Shown here: one piece after another, positions 56,001 through 64,000 of the stretch
Layout: the number at the start of each line of letters is the position of its first letter
How positions within the stretch are numbered: the stretch's first letter is position 1
Origin: Sipunculus nudus
Taxonomy: Eukaryota > Annelida > Sipuncula > Golfingiida > Sipunculidae
DNA length: 64,000 nucleotides
Reading direction: 5' to 3'
NCBI GenBank assembly: GCA_026874595.1
Contig: CM049311.1
Span: 5,865,676-5,929,675 of the forward strand
Program-made: the position numbers and the translations under genes
The notes under the pieces: model-generated
Told to the model about the DNA's origin: nothing
Database searches by the model: none
What the model saw: only the letters and a program-made list of their open reading frames with translations

Positions 56001-57527
56001 TAACCATTGTAAAATTCTCATTATAAAAGTCTATCCATTTACTTATTTGACAAACTCGTGGTCGAAGTCTCTTTAGACAGTTGAGAGTGAAATATTCCAT
56101 TAATGTTTGGAGACAAACTAATACTAAATAATGTACATATACATTAATAAGGACTTCAGTTTTATGATCTATAATTCTTTAATCTTTCAGGTGAACATAG
56201 TGATTATGGTAATCGTTCTTCTCAAAGCCTTAAAGTTACCGTCCAAGGATAACAAAAAACAGAAGGCTAAGTAAGTAATTTAAGGAGCACCCTTCACAAT
56301 GGATATTAATGGATATTAGATAATTAACATAGATATTGATGTTTATTTACTTATATTTTGAATGATATTTTAAAATGAATATTTTGTGGAAAAATCATTT
56401 TCAACATATGCTGTGGTAAACATATATATTCGTGAACGTTTTATTATTCGTTGCCTTCTTTGCCCTTATAAGGTTAACCTTTTCCTGACAAAAATGTTAT
56501 GCAAACTATAATATAAAATATTTGTAAATAAATGCCCTAATAAAAATAGTATTTGTTTTTCACAGATCTGTGTTATGGAACTTGGGGGTTTTAATGCCTC
56601 TTTTTGGAGTCATGTGGATCTTTGGTTTCCTGGAGGTCTATACCAGTGTCCAGGATGACTGGACCTATCAGTGGGAATTCGCCGTACTGAATGCGATTCA
56701 AGTAATAACAAAACCTTATTTCTTATAACATCATTAGTATTCACATGACCGGGTCCGGAAAGGTGCGGTCGTAAATGATTGGAAAAAATGCTAAAACTCG
56801 TCAATTAAGGATCATGTTTACATGTATACATTTACATTTTCTATTTACATGTTTTACATGAGTTTTAACATAATAATGCAGACCTAATGACTATTGTTCA
56901 TCTGTTGCAAGGTTAGGGTAGAGGCCTCATATTGGGCCTCTCAACAAAAATTATTTTTATTTTGCAGGGACTATTCATATTCGTATTTCATTGTTTATTG
57001 AATCCAAAGGTAATATTATTCTTTATATCTTCAAATCTAATAAATATTTTAACTTTGACATGCACATTAGATTATATATCGTCTTTGTTCACTTGTTATC
57101 CGATATGTTATCAAATAAGTAAATATTGGAGTCAGTCATTTGAACATATTATACACGAAATGGTAAATGTGAATGTAAATATACCAGGCCAGGAAAGGGA
57201 TGAGAAAGGTTATACAAACCGCAAAGGAGATATCCACAAAAAGTACGGATAGCCAGAAATCTACATCAAAGGTAAGTGCTACATCCGCATGAATCATGAG
57301 TAATAAATGTTTCATTTAGGTTTGTAAAATGAATTCAATAAAGAAAGCGCATCACAAGTTCTGTTTTTTTTTTTAATTTTTAATTTTTTTACATATACTG
57401 TGTTCTATAATTTTATCTATCTGCATTTCCCGTTCAGAGATACCAAGAGCACCAAGACAATGGGCCACGAGGACTGTCCTTTCGGACGCTGACGTCACAA
57501 ATGTCTAGCGAGAGCAATCCGTCATGA
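50021..57527 (+). CDS. Adhesion G-protein-coupled receptor, 20 coding exons, 657 aa
   Basis: Class B2 (adhesion) receptor of the plasma membrane. All 20 exons join in consistent phase: signal peptide (MSRSYLFLLLFLS), a short segment with CQTVC and CC, a GAIN-like region (about 51-290) with several N-glycosylation sequons, GPS (299-341), then seven membrane segments and a 58-residue basic, Ser/Thr-rich tail. Family hallmarks are the TM3 Cys419, LAEGIHC at the end of TM3, YFLTG then TEQFCW in extracellular loop 2 (Cys493), LMPLFGVMWIFGF in TM6 and LNAIQGLFIFVFHCLLNPK in TM7. The GPS has Cys299, Trp302, Trp313, Cys318, Cys329 and Cys331. The usual HLT is replaced by I333-A334-G335 in CTCDIAGTYAVLI, so self-cleavage is not expected. 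No lectin, EGF, Ig or other adhesion module was found. Subfamily and ligand unknown. Some junctions (first exons, TM1 exon start) are less certain. Confidence 0.93.
50618..50727 (+). CDS. aGPCR exon 2: short cysteine-containing N-terminus
   Basis: Joins the signal exon in phase 1 and reads DLSRSLCQTVCEVRNDVRSN, then PLSTLCCDGEYKIILDD, ending in phase 0. It has four cysteines (CxxxC and CC). The acceptor tacttttatag is acceptable; the donor gtgctt is weak. The phase fit on both sides supports it. No known domain recognised. Confidence 0.6.
50628..50727 (+). other. aGPCR exon 2 core (see the exon 2 entry for full span)
   Basis: This marks the part of exon 2 that holds its four cysteines and acidic end; the whole exon is listed as 50618-50727. 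Confidence 0.4.
51146..51352 (+). CDS. aGPCR exon 3: start of GAIN-like region
   Basis: 69 codons, phase 0-0, beginning ARYLKASGAINDTTEIERL. Helical content (LLAALDALFSIAQARYEI) is typical of the GAIN subdomain A. Acceptor gtctttcag, donor gtgggt. Confidence 0.85.
51592..51660 (+). CDS. aGPCR exon 4: GAIN-like region
   Basis: 23 codons, AVVQTIGTILDDRNGDAWSK then VEQ. Resembles the 'xxxLLDxxNxxxWxK' helix seen in adhesion receptors. Acceptor tatgtacaag, donor gtagtt. Confidence 0.85.
52098..52209 (+). CDS. aGPCR exon 5: GAIN-like region
   Basis: Encodes LNNRYGVHLLEAAQLYGHLY and SKRVTTGSNSTFMTNNI, with a sequon (NST). Phase 0 in, phase 1 out, donor gtaact. The acceptor ttatatatag is weak but in phase. 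Confidence 0.83.
52433..52561 (+). CDS. aGPCR exon 6: GAIN-like region
   Basis: Encodes MQVRAVNSSADEDIVFPFTK, then an acidic/Gly-rich loop and ITAELLREIS. Phase 1-1. Acceptor actgtacag, donor gtaatt. Confidence 0.85.
52892..52967 (+). CDS. aGPCR exon 7: GAIN-like region
   Basis: Encodes ARTGSELLSLFSIIYKTEQA and RLPKV, phase 1 to 2. Acceptor tattccaag, donor gtaagt. Confidence 0.82.
53231..53354 (+). CDS. aGPCR exon 8: GAIN-like beta region
   Basis: Encodes TVTNLLNILKIGRVISVILW and ending HFTLSFMILSFE, similar to the strands that precede the GPS. Phase 2 to 0. Acceptor tttcgttacag, donor gtaggt. Confidence 0.82.
53665..53723 (+). CDS. aGPCR exon 9: first half of GPS
   Basis: 19 codons plus two bases: EANASVHPVCGLWDRKHTN. 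Cys299 and Trp302 are the first conserved GPS Cys-x-x-Trp. The acceptor ataacgagtaag lacks an ideal pyrimidine tract next to it, though a long T run lies upstream; phase fits. Donor gtcagt. Confidence 0.8.
54098..54212 (+). CDS. aGPCR exon 10: GPS core and tethered-agonist region
   Basis: Encodes SGGWSPSGCNSSVDHGTLTC and TCDIAGTYAVLIVQKTHQ. The GGWSxxGC and CxC elements are diagnostic of GPS. The cleavage tripeptide position is I-A-G instead of H-L-T. Acceptor ttttttgtag, donor gtattg. Confidence 0.9.
54581..54684 (+). CDS. aGPCR exon 11: TM1
   Basis: Encodes KFLLDLVSKIAFSVSIACLL and LSILIHLCLW. Start at 54581 uses tttaatcaag; an alternative start at 54593 (acatacacag) is also in phase and would remove four residues. 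Donor gtgagt, phase 2. Confidence 0.88.
54997..55099 (+). CDS. aGPCR exon 12: TM2
   Basis: Completes an Arg, then HMRSPSAVLLLALCIPLCLA and NSLYLFAIQEVENK. The basic ICL1 and TM2 pattern is typical of the family. Acceptor gttttccag, donor gtaaac. Confidence 0.93.
55184..55340 (+). CDS. aGPCR exon 13: TM3 to start of TM4
   Basis: Encodes FFCRVVAVLLQFFYTVSFAM, MLAEGIHCLLTVILVFHQ, a basic ICL2 and GLVCGAW. Cys419 is the conserved TM3 disulphide cysteine. Acceptor tctgttgcag, donor gtacag. Confidence 0.95.
55563..55632 (+). CDS. aGPCR exon 14: TM4
   Basis: Encodes GLGATIVLLSYFLTGGELHG and TEQ plus two bases. The donor ATT/gtagga at 55633 is chosen over gtgagc at about 55610 because only it restores the FCW motif in phase. 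Confidence 0.85.
55933..55999 (+). CDS. aGPCR exon 15: extracellular loop 2 and TM5 start
   Basis: Encodes CWMANDIRLWLAFLIPIGFV and VL. The Cys-Trp pair is the ECL2 hallmark of class B receptors. Donor gtaacc, phase 0. Confidence 0.9.
56191..56270 (+). CDS. aGPCR exon 16: TM5 end and ICL3
   Basis: Encodes VNIVIMVIVLLKALKLPSKD and NKKQKA. Acceptor aatctttcag, donor gtaagt, phase 2. Confidence 0.92.
56566..56701 (+). CDS. aGPCR exon 17: TM6 and ECL3
   Basis: Encodes SVLWNLGVLMPLFGVMWIFG and then FLEVYTSVQDDWTYQWEF and AVLNAIQ. The PLFGVMWIFGF core is the family TM6 signature. Donor gtaata, phase 0. Confidence 0.95.
56968..57009 (+). CDS. aGPCR exon 18: TM7
   Basis: A 42-bp exon, GLFIFVFHCLLNPK, the family TM7 signature. 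Acceptor ttttgcag, donor gtaata, phase 0-0. Confidence 0.96.
57188..57271 (+). CDS. aGPCR exon 19: proximal cytoplasmic tail
   Basis: Encodes ARKGMRKVIQTAKEISTKST and DSQKSTSK, matching the basic helix 8 region. An acceptor nine bases downstream (aggccag) would give a different composition and no continuity with the last exon. Confidence 0.85.
57438..57527 (+). CDS. aGPCR exon 20: tail end and stop
   Basis: Encodes RYQEHQDNGPRGLSFRTLTS and QMSSESNPS before TGA. Acceptor cccgttcag. Confidence 0.87.
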   Translation, partial: RYQEHQDNGPRGLSFRTLTSQMSSESNPS

Positions 57528-57533
57528 AATAAA
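57528..57533 (+). terminator. AATAAA directly after the GPCR stop codon
   Basis: AATAAA begins on the first base after TGA (57525-57527). If used, the 3' UTR would be only about 15-30 bases. It may be fortuitous in AT-rich DNA. Confidence 0.4.
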
Positions 57534-58199
57534 TTATACGATAATGCTAAATAGGCATTTGAAAACCATAATGAAGCATGTGTATGTGATTTGAACTGGT
57601 GTGGAGTAGGTTGGAGAACAATAATTTGTTAGTTTAAGAGCGAATTCGGGTGTAGGGCAGTCCGAAATTAAATATAATATTCTGATTAAAACCACAAGCA
57701 ATGAATCGTGTTTGTATTCTTTGGGTTCAGAATGGATTTAAACGTTTCATTATCCTCCGAATTTTGCTTTTCTGCACCATAATCAAGAAATATTCAAGGA
57801 TTTATGTTTCAGTTATGCTCATATTTCATATTCACACAAGCCTATTTACTCCAGAATGGCATGTTTGGTATTGCCTTTATTATATATTTGAGGAAATAAA
57901 CAGACAAGAAAGGGTACGTCAAAACAAAGTTATGAGTATATTTTCTGATATCCCTGATGGAGATGTCTTGATAGGAATTAAAATTTACCTTCCTGGCGTA
58001 TCGGTTATAGCAGATTATATTTATGCACCGTATATAATGTACTATATACTCACTATATGTTTTTTGGTAATATTACTTAGGCTTGCCGACCAAGACATAT
58101 TTGGTCATTTACACTTTCGCACCTGACGTCATACAAACTCAGACCTTAATCAAATCAAACCTCACTTACTTCATGTTTTGAGGCATTCTCCTCATATTG

Positions 58200-58850
58200 A
58201 GAAGCTTACAATCCTACCCGGAGGCATACACTTCTTGCCTGGAGGCTTACACCTCTTGTCTGGAGGCATTCATCTCATGATTGGAAGTCATACACCTCCT
58301 GCCTGGAGGCAAACGCCTCATTACTGGAGGCAAAAACCTCATGACTGGAGGCAAACACCTCATGTCTGGAGGCTAACACCTCTTGTCTGGAGGCAAACAC
58401 CTCATGACTGGAGGCAAACACCTCCTGACTGGAGGCAAACACCTCATGTCTGGAGGCTTACACCTCATGTCTGGAGGCAAACACCTCATGACTGGAGGTA
58501 AAAACCTCATGACTGGAGGCAAACACCTCATGACTGGAGGTAAAAACCTCATGACTGGAGGCAAACACCTCCTGACTGGAGTCATGCTTCTCATGACTGG
58601 AGGCATACACCTCATGTCTGGAGGCATACACCTCATGTATTAAAGTCATATAACTCATGTCTGGAAGCATACACCACATGCCTGGAGGCATCCACCACAT
58701 GCCTCGAAATCATCAACCTGATGACGGGATCATAAACCTCATACCTAGAGGCATACGCTTCATGCCTTTAAGTGATATCCCTCATGCCTGGAGGCACACA
58801 CTTCATGCCTCGAAGTCATACCCGAAATGCTTGGAGGCAGAACTAATCGG
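58200..58850. repeat. 21-bp minisatellite
   Basis: About 30 imperfect units of about 21 bp built on CTCATGACTGGAGGCAAACAC, with variants of the middle (tgtctgg, cctggag) and tail (catacac, taaaaac). The centre (58300-58620) is most regular; the flanks have diverged. The period is a multiple of three, so open frames run through it on both strands. Confidence 0.93.
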
Positions 58851-60423
58851 AAATTTAGAATAACAGCACAGTTCATTAACAATGACAGACATTATTAGCT
58901 CTTAACTCACCATGATTCAGTATTAGTAAATCCGTTCAACATAAATCATAATTTAGAAATTACCAGTGTTAAAGTATTCGATACGTAATAGAATTAAGAA
59001 AAGACTGTGTGGAAATATGCTTTAATGTATCCTATAATATACTGAAAGCAGGTAACGCTAACAAATTCAGACATAATATAAATTGCCAGCAGGCATATCA
59101 CTTCCAGATTAGATATCATTTGTCTGATTCTGTCTTAGTTATGGATGGCGAAGTCACATCATTTCAGGAGCTTTGATGTCTACTCTTCTATATTCATTGC
59201 ATGTTTTATATATGGCTACATATTTATTTCATGAACCAATACACACATTGTCAACTCTATCACATATTACAACTTTATAAAACATACAAATGCTACGTAT
59301 TGAAAATACACATAAACTACACAGGCACATCCAACCACATATGTTAAGTAAAAAAGACTGCTTGTTTTTAAAACGTTTCATATCTTGATGAAGCTCTGAT
59401 ATATTATGTCTTATTGCGATTCTATTCTTTATCATATTTATATTTTTCAAGTATTATAAAAATGTATTGAGCAGCTGTTCAACCGCTCTGTCTAAATGTC
59501 CATCATAAACCTAACTCCATTCACAAAGCCGTCTAATATACTTTGCTGTGTCGCAAAGCTTAAACAGGCATTGCCACCTCGCGGAAAATTATATAACTAA
59601 AGTACGGTTCTCTGGCCGACTATTTCATTGTTATAAGAGGTGGCACTGAATTGCGTCTAACGCTACGAGGATTCACATGTATATTAGTAGACGCAAATAC
59701 TAAAGCCCAGGCAGGACTACGAATTCGGTTATGTTTGTTTTGAAACAATAATTTCTATGTCGCAGTTACTTAAGTGGTGACACTTTTTCACAAAATACTG
59801 CACAATGATAAATACCAGACACATCCCACCACTTGAAATAGTACACAAATGGCAAAATTTACTTTTTTGTATTTTTTTTGTAAAATATCTAGAAATTTTA
59901 AAATAACGTGTATATTCTCATTCAAGATTACTGTACAGAAATAAGTAATTATCTTTGTTTTTTTTTAAATATTATAGTTTAAACAATTTAAACAGATGTT
60001 CAAGTTGTTGACACAGTATTTTTGGTGTGTCGGCATGTTTGTCTATTTGTAGGTATATGTCAATGTCAATGGTGTTTTATGCTTGTTTTGTCGAAAAATA
60101 TACAAAAAATATAATAATTTGCTTAGTGTTTCAACACTACAGGTGTTTGCTGCATTTAGTATTCAAATGTTGTAGCGCATCCGATATTGAAATGACAGAT
60201 CAAATGTGTAACTGGAAACTAAATGACACACTAGTACATATGTACTTCCATAGTAACACCCCTGTTTTTTTTCAATTACATTAAATTGAATTAAATCTAA
60301 GGTTTGAAATACTGTACATCTTCAATGGAAACATTTGATCATATGAGAGATTGTAAATCAAATATGTGTTTTTCTACCTCTATGCTTTCAAAGTAGGTAC
60401 GGAGTGCAAATTAAAGGAGACCT

Positions 60424-60500
60424 GTTTCGCTATTTGAACTTGGACGCTGGACTTACGAGCCACCGACATGGGTTCGAATCCGGTATCGACCTTAGTCTGT
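60424..60500 (+). repeat. tRNA-derived SINE fragment (probable)
   Basis: Contains a perfect B-box-like GGTTCGAATCC (60471-60481) preceded by gacgctggacttacgagcc, which resembles a tRNA D-arm/anticodon region. The stems do not pair well enough for a working tRNA, so a tRNA-derived SINE head or tRNA relic is more likely. Confidence 0.45.
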
Positions 60501-63500
60501 TTACCTCTGATAAAAATATATGTATATTTTAGGTTTGTCTACTTGACGAGTATTAAATGTGGATGAGGTTAGATTTTGAAAATATTCAAAATACCGGTCA
60601 CAATAAGTGAAGTATTTCCCATGATCACTTCCTTCAAATGGTTAATCTCCCCTCTCGCCTCGATCCTTTCTGGGTGCGCACATATTTTTTTACATTCGTC
60701 TCCTGCTTCACGACGGCCCGTTTTCAGGTTTTGAAAGAATCGGTAGCAGCTCCTCTGTTGATGATACATGTGCCTAAATCCAGCGGGTCAGGAATTTCTT
60801 ATTACAATGAAGAAATAAGGCATTACAGGTCAGTATGCTCCCTGAGTGTTTTGCAATTTTATTTTTTATTTTGCTCAAGGTAGTTTATGATGTTCTCGTA
60901 AGGCACGTTTTCATAAAGAGCATCCGTAAAATTTCCCCTGGAAATGATTCCAATCGAGGTCAAGATAAAATAATCGTTATCCCCTGTTTTAAGGATAATA
61001 GAATAGCTTTTGTTGCATCGTCTTCACTAGAGTCGAAACTGTTACAAACTAAATTCATTTGAAAATTAAACAAAGAATAGATATACTGATATCAATGAAA
61101 TTGCATCGAGATTCGCCCAAAATTGTACTTAATTATTGCTCGACCTATGGCTCGTAATTTAGTAAATTTCTTGGAGAACGCATGGGGATGCGAAAGGGGG
61201 TAGACAAACTTACAAAACTAATAAACTACAGTGATCACACTACCTGCTATGATACACCAAGAAAATCATTAACAAAAGTGCATTTTTTTATAATACCTTT
61301 GAGAGAACCCTTATATTATGATTATTACAATAAAGGAATTTTTTACAAATGTTGTTTCAACAATTATCGAGCAAGCGGTCTTCCGTTACCTGTCAAGTTT
61401 AACATATGTAAGTTGTTTCACTTTCTGTACAACATCTCTGTCTATTGGTCTTCTGTATGGAAGCCAAGGCAGGTGATGGGGTCATCGGTGACTTTATAAA
61501 TTAAAATTCAAAAGTTTGCATTTGATATAAAGTAAATTCATATAACTTGAATTAATTGAAAACAGGATAATTACTATATCTTGTATTTACCACATAGAAC
61601 AAATGAAGATTGTTGGCGAATGAAAAGAGGGGATCCTCCATATGCTTCTTTTGAAGCGGTTAATCGCTGATAGAAATTGTTGACAGTAACTAGAATAATA
61701 ATACTTGGAGGTGAATATTTTCAAGTTAATAGAGTATGACAACCATTTACCTTTGACAAAACACACCATGAAGAAGACACGCACATTGAAATATTGTTTA
61801 TGATAGACATATAACAATGTGCAAAGAATTAGTCAAGTAGATAAAAATAAAAGAACGAGATACGACAGAAAGTAAATCCTGCCATTCAGTTCTGCATTAG
61901 TTAGACCAGCAGTTCACAGAAACAAATGTGACTTCTGAACAGTTATGGGAGAATAAGACTAATGTGTTTATTCAATATTTACCATTTTTACAGTTACATC
62001 ATGCATTTTATGTACTTTCCTTGTTTTGATGTTCACTTTTTTCACCAAAAAGGTGGTGCTATATTTACAAGTACCGAGTGTAAACAGATTTAGCCATAAT
62101 TATATCTTAATGCTATGGATTAGAGTAAATGCAGTCCTAAAACATAGCTACTGCTGTCATTTCTTTTCATGCTAGTACAGTATATTTTTAATAATATATA
62201 TGTACACGCCATTCCTTGACACTTAAGTAGACAAGGCTATAAAGGAAATGAGTACAGCTTGAAAGGACCACATTCATTTAACTGTCACAGTTTTATATAA
62301 GCTACCGTTGACGGGTCCCTCTGATGTGACATGTGTCACTTTTGCATTCGGTGATATTAATGGATACCAAAAAGGTTTTCTTCAGGTGATTTATTAAAGC
62401 CCCTCAAAACCTTTGTTTAAGTAAATTCATCTTTGTCCTTGTAGAAAGAACTGACATATTCATGTACGGGAATATCAATGCATTTCAAAACTAATTAGCT
62501 AGCAATGGGACCCAAAGCCCACGCAAACTATGGCATACATGACGACACTGTTTCGGTCTATTTTCATTTGTATATTCAAAAATACTTTTTTTATAATTCA
62601 ATACTAGAGTAATTCTAGGTTCATACGGTTCATTATAAATGTTTGTCGAAATGCTGCATATACAATATGTGGAATCTTTTGTATATTCAGCTGTATTGGA
62701 ATTAATGGTCCGAGGTGGTTGTGGAATCATGTTTGATGATTAAAAGAAAACGAACTGCCGCTGATCGATTATCAATTGATCATTAATCTACCTTCTATTT
62801 TACCATGACTTTTTTTTATAGAATTATAACTTAAATATATTAGTAAATATATAAGTAAATAAGGTCTGATTTGGACATCCTACTTCAGGATAAAGGTAAT
62901 GGCCAATTTTTTTTTAAACTTTTGTTCGCTGCGTAAGGTTCAGGTTTAATGTTGTTTTAATGTTGTTCGCCGCTGTGTGTCCAAAATAATCGATTTTAAA
63001 AGTATATGAACAATCGTTTAATGGATATAATCGATTAATTGAAACACCACTAATGGGAATATAATTAAAATTACAAAAAAAGAACAGATACACATTGCAA
63101 CAACTCTTATACTGCAATATAAACCCTACACTTTCTTCATTCATTTACATACTAAGGAACTCTAGTCCATTAGTACCGCGATAATAATTTGTTCATCATT
63201 AGGTGAGCAAAAGCTCATTTATCTGCGACTTTAATGTAATTATTATCCAGATTATCATATTATACTCGTATTAAACCCGTAAACAGCCAGCTAGGACATT
63301 TAAAATAAACCCGTTTACCCGTACAACGTAGCTGATTATACCTCCACTAGATGGCGAAAGGTATTCTAATTTACCCTTGGTTTGGCATCCAGCAAATTTG
63401 TCATCCGGCAGATTTTGTTACAATTTTGTTAACCGTCAGAAAACGCCCAACAATCTATTAAAGTTTAGCCTTATTCTGGACCAGATCATATATATTTCAT

Positions 63501-63610
63501 TCAAAAGCATCCTTTCCATGGATACGTACGACTATTTTTTCGTCGGTGACCATGAACCATTGTTAAACAGATACAAGACAATGCAGAGGATGGGTATATA
63601 TCTGAGTAGT

Positions 63611-63703
63611 GTGTCCCCAGACCCGTACGGTAGCGAACTCCCCAGACCCGTAAGGTAGCGAACTCCCCAGACCCGTAAGGGAGCAAACTCCCCAGACCCG
63701 TAG
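63611..63703. repeat. 25-bp tandem repeat, about 3.5 copies
   Basis: Units of CCCCAGACCCGTAAGGTAGC followed by gaact, with the last unit truncated at cccgtagcgatg. It is locally GC-rich. Confidence 0.9.
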
Positions 63704-64000
63704 CGATGTCTGGTGCTGCATGCGGAAACAATTATTTATGTCTTTTTGGTAAAGGGCCAAGGTGAAGGACAGCAATGGTGAGGTGCAGAGCTGTGTGCTG
63801 TTGTGCGACAGACCTCTGATGTGAAACTGCCGGGAAGTAAATTGTGTGCAACAGGAAAGGCCAAATTGGTGTGCATTCAGTAAGTTAGGGCATATGACTG
63901 ACGCTGATAGCAAAACTGGCCCAATGTGATGGCTCGTTTCTGCGGGATTACGTGGACAAACAAACAGACAGGACAATGGAAGTAGTAGATAGATAGAAGA

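Larger units (their letters stand above)
50061..57437 (+). other. Introns of the adhesion GPCR
   Basis: Nineteen introns of about 160 to 560 bp, AT-rich and free of recognisable repeats. Those above 300 bp start at 50061, 50728, 51661, 52562, 53355, 53724, 54213, 54685 and 55633 (about 300). This compact layout contrasts with the multi-kilobase introns of cortactin. I see nothing else in them. Confidence 0.75.
57534..64000. other. Region downstream of the GPCR, no supported gene
   Basis: AT-rich. Holds a 21-bp minisatellite (about 58200-58850), a tRNA-like SINE fragment (60424-60500), an isolated exon-like segment (60728-60828) and a 25-bp tandem repeat (63611-63703). The remaining open frames are short and lack family resemblance. 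Confidence 0.6.

Noticed and set aside
57197-57252. Alternative acceptor giving a short tail ending in TAG at 57249-57251
   Set aside because: The acceptor at 57187 gives the family-like basic helix 8 sequence, a good donor at 57272 and an in-phase last exon.
57701-58126. 141-residue + strand open frame just after the GPCR, Ile/Tyr/Phe rich
   Set aside because: Composition follows the AT-rich DNA, it has no conserved motif or splice context, and the receptor already has a complete tail and stop upstream. I see no evidence that it is a gene.
60424-60500. Functional tRNA gene
   Set aside because: A B-box is present, but the acceptor and anticodon stems do not pair acceptably; kept only as a tRNA-derived SINE candidate.
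61182-61499. 105-residue + strand frame
   Set aside because: No recognisable motif, no splice or promoter context; probably chance.
63563-63976. 137-residue minus-strand open frame
   Set aside because: Its length is largely due to a 25-bp tandem repeat; no domain or promoter context is recognisable.
1-64000. CRISPR arrays, bacterial operons, rRNA genes, intact retrotransposons with reverse transcriptase
   Set aside because: Looked for and not seen; tandem repeats here have no spacer-like unique sequences, and no long polymerase-like frame exists.

Overview
This is an AT-rich animal nuclear genome segment with long introns, canonical GT-AG splice sites, microsatellites, hairpin-ended interspersed repeats and many poly-G/poly-C runs. 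Hairpin-ended repeats of a type I recall from bivalve genomes suggest a lophotrochozoan, probably a bivalve mollusc. That placement is inference; the gene models do not depend on it. No bacterial operon, CRISPR array, rRNA gene or convincing intact tRNA gene was seen.

Region 1 (1 to about 26500, + strand): the 3' 13 coding exons of cortactin. They encode the end of the N-terminal acidic/linker region, eight cortactin repeats (the last one divergent), a charged helical segment, a tyrosine- and proline-rich linker and a complete C-terminal SH3 domain. The N-terminal exons lie upstream of the window. Four consecutive 111-bp exons each carry one 37-residue repeat. Intron 2 holds a 44-bp minisatellite that begins inside the 3' end of exon 2, so every unit carries a copy of the exon-end/splice-donor sequence. 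Other introns hold a TA-flanked MITE (13971-14908), a hairpin-bounded repeat (about 4473-6779) and decayed repeats with a GGTGGCGCCACC-type core.

Region 2 (about 26500 to 43800): a repeat-rich stretch and a two-exon minus-strand gene (43452 down to 33447) for a small cysteine-rich, probably zinc-binding protein of 127 residues. Its single intron of about 9.6 kb contains a foldback element (33882-36169) and a nearly identical tandem triplication of a 1416-bp unit (37982-42223). The units differ mainly in the length of their poly-G and poly-C runs. A GC-rich presumed promoter lies just upstream, at about 43560-43790.

Region 3 (about 43800 to 50020): intergenic, with small duplications and a candidate TATA box.

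Region 4 (50021 to 57527, + strand): a complete-looking 20-exon adhesion GPCR of 657 residues. All intron phases are consistent and all seven membrane segments can be seen. It has a signal peptide, a short cysteine-containing N-terminus, a GAIN-like region, a GPS motif and 7TM. The GPS keeps its four cysteines and two tryptophans but lacks the His-Leu/Thr autoproteolysis site, so the receptor is predicted not to self-cleave.

Region 5 (57534 to 64000): intergenic or unassigned, with a 21-bp minisatellite (about 58200-58850), a tRNA-like SINE fragment, one isolated exon-like segment and a 25-bp tandem repeat near the end. The three genes show no evident functional link beyond ordinary metazoan synteny.
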